This document shows, piece by piece, positions 56,358 through 64,000 of a DNA stretch of 64,000 nucleotides. Every line of letters starts with the position of its first letter. Position 1 is the first letter of the stretch. Made by a program: the position numbers and the translations under genes. Origin of the DNA: Tubulanus polymorphus (Eukaryota; Nemertea; Palaeonemertea; Tubulaniformes; Tubulanidae); assembly GCF_964204645.1 (NCBI RefSeq), contig NC_134029.1:10408850-10472849 (forward strand). Reading direction: 5' to 3'. The notes under the pieces are model-generated. The model saw nothing but the letters and a program-made list of their open reading frames with translations. It did not search any database and was not told where the DNA came from.

Positions 56358-56498
56358 AATGTTTGTTTATGAATACTTATACTAATTCACGATTAGAAAA
56401 AAAACCACACCATTATAGTCTGATCGTCTAATGTTTGTTTTGAATACTTATACTAATTCACGATTAAAAACCACCACCATTATAGTCTGATTGTCTAA
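56358..56498. repeat. Tandem duplication of ~71 bp
   Basis: Two copies starting AATGTTTGTTT and ending CATTATAGTCTGATNGTCT lie next to a T-run, just inside the 3' end of the gypsy element. Confidence 0.85.
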
Positions 56499-56525
56499 TT
56501 AAAGTTCCTTCAATTTATGCTGTGC

Positions 56526-57054
56526 TTATAATGACAATTTATTTGGAGGCTTGACCACCCGACCAGCACGCGTGACATAAGAAGATGGCTGTGGATCGGT
56601 GACCACAGGTAACGACGCAGACGGAGGAGGTATGTCGTCTGCCTTTGACGGGACCAGCGGTTGGTCAACAATGGTCTTATCATTCGCAAAGGAAATTCCG
56701 GGAGATCCCATCGGAGGATCGGTACCACTTCTGCTTGGAGCTTCGCGGACTCCATGTGGTTTCAATCGCAACTGTTGCCTATTTCGTCGCAAACGCGTAC
56801 CATTGGGTGTTTGAATCTCGAATGTCCTCTCTTTCAACCGTTTCACAACAGTAGCGGGTTGCCACGCTCTGTCGCCATGTTGTGTTGGTTGCACGCGCAC
56901 TACGTCACCACGTTGAAGGGGTTTTAACTCTTTCCGATTAGCATTCACTCTGGCAGCCGTTTCTATTTTCATATGTTGTTTCTTTCGGATCTCCCCCTCA
57001 ATAGAGGACGCGGAATTCGGTTTGAGCAATTCGGCTGTGGTGGGTATTTGAGTC
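56526..57054 (-). pseudogene. gypsy integrase C-terminal tail
   Basis: After the TIR element the frame continues with LLKPNSASSIEGEIRKKQ, GDVVRVQPTQHGDRAWQPAT and RTFEIQTPNGTRLRRNRQQL, the 'GD.VrV......W..a.V......sy.v....G...RrNr..L' module of this gypsy group, and ends RAGRVVKPPNKLSL. The module is intact up to its stop. Confidence 0.85.
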
Positions 57055-57057
57055 TTA

Positions 57058-57532
57058 AGCCTAGCGCACATCGACAAAGCGACTGGAGACAACTAGTTGC
57101 TAGTGAGCGAGTACCCCGCGCACATCGAAAATTTAGTAAAAACCAGCAACTGCGTGGCTCATGCCGGTCGCTAGGTCCATAGCGCACACATCGACAGCGA
57201 CTGAGATGTGGCTTAGCAAATATTCTTGAGGGCATCACAAGTCACGTGACAAATAGCTTTGTTTTAGTCAGTTGCAACCATGTGTTGTTGATTATGGAGC
57301 GCTCACATCGACGGATATGAGAGCAACTGAGTACAACTAGTTGCTCAAAAGTAGAACATGAGCAACTGGGTGGAACTGGAGATAGATGGACGCTAACCAG
57401 TCGTAAGCTCGCTCACATCGACAAATTCGAGCAACTGATTGTATCCAGCCTGTTGCTCTCATGCGCCGAAAACTGCCTTGCAACTAGTTGTCTCCAATCG
57501 CAGTGTCGATGTGCGCTAGGCTTTAGTGCGAC
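57058..57532. mobile_element. 475-bp TIR element (MITE) with TTA duplication in integrase
   Basis: Ends AGCCTAGCGCACATCGAC and GTCGATGTGCGCTAGGCT are inverted, extending with mismatches to about 45 bp (GGAGACAACTAGTTGC). TTA flanks both sides (57055-57057, 57533-57535). The interior repeats CACATCGAC and GAGCAACTG. The TTA duplication and AGCC-type ends resemble the MITE at 51959, so both may depend on a PIF/Harbinger-like transposase. Confidence 0.85.
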
Positions 57533-58145
57533 GTCCGAAGAGAATCTGCGCCGGGCTACTCTTCAATCCTTCGGACGGAGTATTTCGCACATTAAGAAGA
57601 CCAATGTAGGGGTTTTCATTACACAGAAACGACTTACGCATTAACCGTTTAGCTTGTTTTACGGCAGCTTCCGAAACTCCATTAGCTTTGGAATTTCCGG
57701 GACTCGAGAACTCATGTGAGAATCCCCAACTTTTCCCAAAGGTTTTAAACTCTGAGGAAGTATATTGAGGACCACCATCACTCACAAATGTGTCTAGTAT
57801 TCCGTGCCGAGCAAAGTGATGCTTGATCTTGGCGATAACATACTTGGCATCAGTCGACGGGAGATAATCAAGTTTAAAGAAACCGCTCAGGTAATCTGAC
57901 GTCACTAGATAATGTCTATCTTTATAAATGAAAAGGTCCGAACCGACCTTTTGCCACGGCCTGCATGGAACATCATGCATATACAACCGTTCTTCCGGTT
58001 GATGGTCAGCGTAGGTAGAACACGTGCTACACGATTCGATGAAATGTCGGACTTCTGCAGACATCATTGGCCAGTATCTCAACTCCCTAGTGCGACGAAG
58101 ACAGGAGTTGATGCCAAGATGTCTAGCGTGTAACAGATCTTTCAT
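57533..58145 (-). pseudogene. gypsy integrase zinc finger and catalytic core
   Basis: HLGINSCLRRTRELRYWP and CSTCSTY give the HHCC finger. The core reads VGSDLFIYKDRHYLV, FVSDGGPQYTSSEF and NSKANGVSEAAV, supplying D, D and E, then GLLNVRNTP and ILFGRRTK, where the TIR element interrupts. Removing the insert and one TTA leaves the reading frame uninterrupted into 57054. Confidence 0.9.
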
Positions 58146-58173
58146 TATTTGGGATTATGACCCTTTCACCACG

Positions 58174-59430
58174 CTACACTATTCCATCTTGGACAGTGTA
58201 TTCATCCCGACAGTGATAGTACGGGACTAGATCCGCCGATAGATTGACCTTCGAATCAGGCCAACCCTTGATAATGGTCTGTTTTGACGAGGTAAGGGTC
58301 TCATCCAGCGCAGTAGCATCCCTTATCTGTTGCAAGCGATCTGGCTTGATTGGTGAGAAGTTAATCAAGTTCACAGATACGAGTTCATGATCCGGTTTCT
58401 CAGAGAGCAGTGCGTGAGACAATGCATCGGCTATTGGAATTTGAGTTCCTGGCTTATATGATAGCGAGAATCGATACTTCTGAGTATGGAGCAGCAAGGC
58501 CTGTAGTCGTTTCGGAGCCTTATGAAGTGGTTTGTCTACTATCGCAACGAGTGGTTTGTGATCGGTCACAATATCGATATCACGTCCGTACGTATAGTGA
58601 TGGAATTTCTCTAAACTGTAGACGACCACGAGCATCTCTTTTTCGATTTGTGCCCATCGAGTTTCGGTGTCAGATAGGGCACTACTCGAGTACGCAACAG
58701 GACGATCACCCTGTATTAAAACTGATCCAATCCCGTATTCGGATGTGTCATTTTCGAGTATCAGTTCCTTACTAGGATCATACATGGCTAACACAGGCGC
58801 TTCAGATATCAATCCTTTCACCTTTTCAAAAGATTCGATTTGCGACTGAGACCATACGAACGGCACGTCCTTCTTAAGTTGGTTTCGCAACGGAAAGGTC
58901 ACGGAGTTCAGATTCGGTATGAAACGAGACAGGTAGTTAGCAATACCGAGAAAACGGCGGAGTTCTTCAACATTGTTTGGAGTGTTGATTTCTTTCACGG
59001 CGTGAGTTTTTTCTGGATCCAGTTCCAACCCAGAGTCAGAGATACAGTGTCCCATGAACGTGATTCTTGGTAGCCTAAGTTCGAGTTTGTCTACGTTCAA
59101 TTGGATACCTTTATCACGACAACGTTTCAGGAATGCCTCAAGGTTTCGATCATGCGTTTCGGTATCCTTTCCGTGTACCACAATGCCATCAGCTATGCAT
59201 TCGACCCCTCCTAGGCCATCGATTGCTTCGAGAATCTTCATCTGGAAGATCTCTGATGACACTGATAATCCAAAAGCTAAACGACACCATTTATATCTCC
59301 CGAATGGCGTCTGAAAAGTGGTAAGTAGACTCGAAGGTTCATCCAACTCTACATGCCAGTAGGCAGAGCTGACATCTAATTTAGAGAACACCTTCGACCC
59401 AGCCATATTGTGAAGTGAGTCTTCCAACAC
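58174..59430 (-). pseudogene. gypsy reverse transcriptase and RNase H
   Basis: A 418-residue open frame with SKLDVSSAYWHVELDE, FGLSVSSEIFQM, LRRFLGIANYLSRFIP, and RNase H blocks ILENDTSEYGIGSVL, QIEKEMLVVVY, VTDHKPLV and PIADALSHALL. The catalytic box reads IADG instead of the IADD typical of this group, so one metal-binding Asp is lost. The RNase H entry has END where related elements have DAS. Confidence 0.9.
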
Positions 59431-59446
59431 CGGCAGTTGGTAATGT

Positions 59447-60060
59447 TCATGTTTTAGTGCGCGATTTAGGTTTCGAGGGTCTAGACATATACGTAGAGAT
59501 CTTCTTCTCCGCGACGACCATCTGATTCACCCACGGGGTGGGTTCATTGACCGGTTCAATTACGCCCATTTTAGAGAGGCGTTGCAATTCATCTTTCACA
59601 CGAGGACGAAGGGCTACAGGTATTCGCCGTGACGGAGAAACGACCAGTTCAACCGCTTCATCAACCTTCAGATGGACGGGCCCTGGCAGTTTGCCAAGTT
59701 TCTCCTCAAACACATCTGAATATTTATCGGTTACCCCGACACGGGCTACTGGTTCCATAAGGCTGTTGTTAACCGTTTCATCCCTTCAGCGGCCTTCAGA
59801 CCCAGTAAGGGTGATAGGTCTTCTTTTATTACGACAAATTCGACGGAGTAGCATTTCCGGTTCTTAGGGTTCTTAACAACAACACGGGATACACCGAGCG
59901 GTGTGACGACTTCCTCATTATACAACTTCAATTTGTGTATAGTAGGCTTCAGCTCACTATGTATAGCATAACGTAATGGTAGAATATTTACAGCAGCCCC
60001 GGTGTCCACTTGGAAAATGACCGGCTGTGTTCCTACCATCATACGACATCGCACTTCACT
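59447..60060 (-). pseudogene. gypsy protease and pol linker
   Basis: 59746-60054 contains FQVDTGAAVNILP, an intact retropepsin D-T-G, and LSPLLGLKAAE. After a frame change, 59447-59758 has YSDVFEEKLGKLPGPVHLKV and IEPVNEPTPWVNQMVV, the start of RT. The frame closes at about 60090 with no gag upstream. Confidence 0.85.
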
Positions 60061-60090
60061 CGAGGATTTACAACCCGAGGAAACACTGTT

Positions 60091-62950
60091 GATCTACCAT
60101 TTCTCTAAGTGACTACTTATATATACTATAGATCGTCAATAATGCTTAACTTAATTAAAATGGCCTTGTTCGTGAACACTTAATGATAAAGATATTTTGT
60201 ATTGTACAGTAGCTCTGCCCAAAACGGTAACGGTCTATTCGGTAATCCGTTCAAATTGGCAGAATGATAAAAAATATTTTCTGTCCACTGTTTGTTACCG
60301 TGTCTGTCGTATGTAATCGTGTTTCTACTCGGAAGCAATAAATCTGTATTGAATTGTCTATACCGGTAACATTTGTATGCTACTGTACATGAAAAGCATA
60401 TACCGATGTATTATGAAAAAAATCTAGGCCTTTTATTCTTCTACTTGATCTCACACGAACTGCCGTTTACCGCTGACCGTTAGACCCGATGTGCTATATA
60501 GTTCGCAATCTCGAGTATCCGGTATCCGGTATTTAGGTGTCCGGTATCCGTGATATTCGAACAACCATATCATTAGGGTCATTTTCATTGTCATCGTGGG
60601 TATTAGATTGAGATTCAGCAATAGCCTCATGTCTTTCCTGTCCAAATTCCAGTGCCACTTGAGCCATGCATCCTCGTACTCATCATTTGTTTTCAACATT
60701 TCTTGCGCCATGTTGCATGTTTCAGTTTGTCTACAATATGCTCAACAGCTGTTAATGGTGCTGAACCTATACATACATGTCCTGTTTCATAGAAAACTTC
60801 GAATGTTTCAAAACCTGGTGGTTTTAATTGTTCATTACAACGATTTGGCAGAAATATTATAGACTTGTTTGATAATGTTGTTCAGGATGTTTTGTTTTTG
60901 AAAATCTAGCATACCTGACAACTGCCGGAGCTGTGTTGGTGAATTTTGCTCAATTTGATGATATTATCACCTGTTGGAATAAACTGAACTTTTCAGGATC
61001 CTTGCATAACTTTAAGGTTACAGACTCGATAGACTGCTTCTTGAGCTGACACCTCACGATTATGTAGATAAGTTGAACCTAAAGACTTAATGGCTTGTTT
61101 TGCGCTTTAATTATTATCTGCAGCCTCCACTCTTGTGTGTTTTAATAAAAGACCCATTTCTCGTTCACTCTTTGAGATATACGTTACAATGTACGCACAC
61201 GCTAAAGCATCAGTCACATACTGGATGTCCCTGCCAGGCTCTCAATAGTGCTGGATTGTATTGATTTACCCAACATTCGTTCTGTTCTCTTTTCAAAACA
61301 ACACAATTCTTGTGACAACAATAAGCTTCTTCAAACATAGCCTAGCTGTTGTGATACCAATTGATCTGAATAATTCTGTACCCAGCTTACACAAAAACGT
61401 TTGAAAAACATTTCCGAAATGTTACAGTTTAGTAGTAAAAACATTCGCCTGAAACGTTTAGAAAAGGTTATCTTGTGAACACTTTTGAACGTTATGTAAG
61501 CGTTTATGGGAAAAATCAAAACAACCCTTGAGCAACTAAAAGAACCATAATGAAACATTTTTTAAACGTTTCTTAAGAACATTTGTATATCGTTTCCTAG
61601 AAACATCCATGCAACATCCATGTAACCATAAAACCTCAAAGAAACGTTTTGAGAATGTTTCAGCAGTACGTTCCTCAAACGTCATGGATAAACCTCATAC
61701 AAAATTAACAAAACAATTAATTAGTTTTATCAATGAATTATGTGTATTTAATATAACAAATAGTAAGTAAATGCATGAAAGGAAATACAAAATGTTTTAC
61801 TGGTAGATCGAACAAGAACTAGTAAAACTATATCTGATGGCCACTAAAAATGGACTGATTTTAAACCGACTAATACGTTCAACTCAAATTTAAATGTTCT
61901 GGGATAAAACCATGTGGAAGCTAGACGCATAAGAATTCAGACCTGAAATGTCCTTTTTTTGTTCCAAACATATTCTGTCAAACTCGCTTAAAACATCACA
62001 GCTGTCATCGTTATTATCTTGACATATCCAAATGATGACTTGTAAACACTTAGTACCCGTGTTAACTGAATTGGAAACTCAAATACATATACACAAATTG
62101 CGACTCAAGAATGACGACTGAAATAATGTGATGACCCATGAGCTAATGATGACTAAACCAAGTTCAACTGTAAAGGGATCATTCATTTATTATGTACGCA
62201 TACAATTTGACTTTTTCCACCCCCTGTACACAAAATTGGCCATTTTTTATATACATTGAGCATTACAGTACGCAATTACACTTACCCCTCCCCTTCCCCT
62301 AATGCATACGTAATAAATGAATGACCCCACACCTATATCATCTCAAGACAAAGCATCGACAAAACTGTACAAAGTGCAGAATTCAGTGAACAACAAAAGC
62401 CTTGATTCCAATTGGACAAGTTTTTTGTGGCACAGATGCATCAAGGGTAGGCAAAAACATATATATCAATATCAATACCATACATTAAATGATGATGAAA
62501 ACTTACAAAGGAAACTACATTCTATCTACAGATAGATGGACGTATCGGTTATCCGATGACCGCAATAGCCTGCTGGAAAAGTTCCAAGTGGGCTAAAAAA
62601 ATCTCTCCATTCTTAACAATCAGCAATAAATTCATAGAAAAAATATCTATATCAAAAATAAATCCTGCATATTTGATTGAAATTGACAATTACAAAAAGA
62701 TTATTAAACCCTACTTAATTGATTTAATAGGGGTCTAGGTACACCATGCCCACTAGGTACAGGCCGATTCAACAAAATCATTGAAATGTCAAACCATTTC
62801 TCCATAGCTTATCTCTATGGAAAGATGGCAGCACCAGTAAAACAGTGAAATGAAGTAACTTACGATACACCGCGCTGCAGTTGCAATGTAGATGCACTTA
62901 GGCATACCGCTTAGTTTATTCAACACACTAGGGTGGAATTTTGTAAATTT
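60091..62950. other. No gene recognised; degenerate AAACGTTT repeats
   Basis: TCCGGTATCCGG repeats near 60517-60550. At 61390-61690 AAACGTTT/AAACATT motifs recur every ~20-40 bp. At about 62540-62610 and 62732-62760 short minus-strand pieces resemble the 5' and 3' ends of the Helitron-like family. No credible exon was found on either strand. Confidence 0.45.
62915..62920 (-). other. Polyadenylation signal of the minus-strand host gene
   Basis: AATAAA on the minus strand, about 30 nt after the stop codon at 62951-62953. Confidence 0.6.
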
Positions 62951-63538
62951 TCAAATTATCTCGAGCACTTTCGGGTAACAATAAGTCAGCACCGAAAGAA
63001 TTAAATAATTAGAATAACGTTCTCCCTTTCTTGATGCTGAAGAAGTACTCGGAGTCAATTTGTTAGGAATAGGCTTTGAACCATTCAAACTGTAAATCGG
63101 CGACTTTGGTAAAGGTGGTTGTTGCAAATTGTGTGCTGAATTAAAAAAATCGAGATACTGGAATCTAATTGCACCAATTGAATGATTTCAAACAAACTCA
63201 AAATACAATATGCCTATATTTGTCTATTAATACCTGGGTGGGCCAATGGTTTGTTTGGCTTCAACAGCTTACGCGGAGGAATCTCTGGAAAAGAAAAAGT
63301 ATATGTTCATCAAATTTAATGCAAAATGATTCTGCCAATGAATGCTGCCAATGAACAACATCAATAAGTGATATTTTACCGTCTTCACTATCCTCACTGT
63401 CGTCGATGAAACGCCGATTGGGTTTTACTTTTCGTCCAATTCTTGATTCCAATCGAGGAGAGGTCATCTCTTCGCCACTGTCCAAATTTGATGTGTCTAA
63501 TGCATTATTAGACTTGGTTAATGCTTTCTTGAAATCAT
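62951..63538 (-). CDS. Unidentified host gene, last three exons
   Basis: Exons 63380-63538, 63234-63284 and 62951-63134 on the minus strand have AG/GT borders and join in phase 1 without stops. They encode DDFKKALTKSNNALD, PNRRFIDDSEDSED, then EIPPRKLLKPNKPLAHP and HNLQQPPLPKSPIYSLNG, ending PKVLEII and TGA. The sequence is hydrophilic, rich in Ser, Pro and Lys with an acidic Ser patch that could be a CK2 site, and looks like a disordered nuclear-protein tail. No domain was recognised. An upstream exon may lie at about 63857-63927 (open in the right phase) but is uncertain. Single-copy appearance and a nearby AATAAA support a real host gene. Confidence 0.6.
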
Positions 63539-64000
63539 CTAGACAAAAACAATACATTTGTAAGTTTATACAGACGACAATTGAATTAATGTACAAGTGT
63601 AAGTAACATGTAGATCTTTAGCCTCCAAGGTCCCCAGTTACACAAGAAATAAAGAAACCAAATTGGTGCTGCCATAAGGTCATTGCGACTCAGTTGTTAT
63701 CAACTAAGGTTTTAGTTTGATTTTAGTAATAAAACGTTTCATTATTGTATCAAATGACTTATAATGAAAAATTATGAAGTAGAAATTGCAGGGGTGAAAA
63801 TAGAATTGTAACAGACCTTCAAATGAAAATATTCGTATCTTGAATATTGACCATTTTTACTTGTCCGGAATATCACCAGCCTTCGCCTTCCCCATCTGAT
63901 TGAACGACGGCCAATATGAATACGAAAGCTGTAAATATAATAAAAATCTATTGATTAAATGGGAATCGATACATTATAAATGTTTTCAGCTTTTAATTCC

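Larger units (their letters stand above)
56183..60090 (-). mobile_element. 5'-truncated Ty3/gypsy element with 3' LTR
   Basis: Protease, RT, RNase H, integrase and a C-terminal basic tail run on the minus strand and end in a polypurine tract AAAGAGGGAGA (56325-56336). A short LTR follows (56183-56324, TGTTCCGTG...GCGCACA, with AATAAA inside). No second LTR or gag is found beyond 60090, so the 5' part is missing. A 475-bp TIR element interrupts integrase. The domain style (IADxI in RT, TDHKPLV in RNase H) fits the K02A2.6/Mag-like group. Confidence 0.85.

Overview
The window is metazoan nuclear DNA, most likely from a marine invertebrate. It is AT-rich, with GT-AG introns, AATAAA polyadenylation signals, a tRNA-derived SINE, DIRS, Ty3/gypsy, copia, LINE, MULE-like and Helitron-like relics, and a satellite array. 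I cannot name the species. There are no bacterial genes, rRNA genes or CRISPR arrays. Most of the 64 kb is transposable elements, several nested in one another.

Layout, left to right. (1) 1-4979, minus strand: a decayed Ty3/gypsy element with protease, RT, RNase H, integrase, a chromodomain and an envelope-like tail. (2) 5542-13046, plus strand: the most remarkable object, a gene of about 32 predicted exons. It joins a Gypsy-type DD35E integrase, a stretch encoded by a tandem array of identical-phase 60-nt micro-exons, a Ulp1/SENP-type peptidase domain, a PHD finger, a lysine-rich segment and a C-terminal Cys/His module. Every splice phase I checked is consistent. The arrangement recalls Ginger-type cut-and-paste transposases. 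(3) 13230-18250: a satellite of 171/164-bp monomers with an 8-monomer, 1354-bp higher-order repeat. (4) 19157-19337 and 45132-45232, plus strand: two exons of what reads as an AtuA-like (DUF1446 family) host gene with a mitochondrial-type N terminus, separated by a 25.8-kb intron filled with mobile DNA.

That intron holds a MULE-like transposase relic, Helitron-like elements with internal 154-bp repeats, a composite repeat (here called X-Y) containing a TIR element and a LINE fragment, and a young Ty3/gypsy element. The gypsy element (25993-33717) has 1598-bp LTRs and an AATT target duplication, but its pol is broken. The intron also holds a 31-bp minisatellite caught in a perfect-looking 2304-bp tandem duplication, and a DIRS-type element. 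After exon 2 come a complete but dead copia element (46064-50149, 5-bp target duplication), a second X-Y copy carrying a SINE insertion, a transposase-like pseudogene (54844-56200), and a 5'-truncated gypsy element (56183-60090) with a 475-bp TIR element in its integrase. The last three exons of an unidentified host gene lie on the minus strand at 62951-63538.

The two host genes appear independent. The remaining coding sequence belongs to mobile elements, with the large integrase-peptidase gene possibly an active transposon or a domesticated one. All calls come from reading the translations and DNA by eye. No database search or alignment was run.
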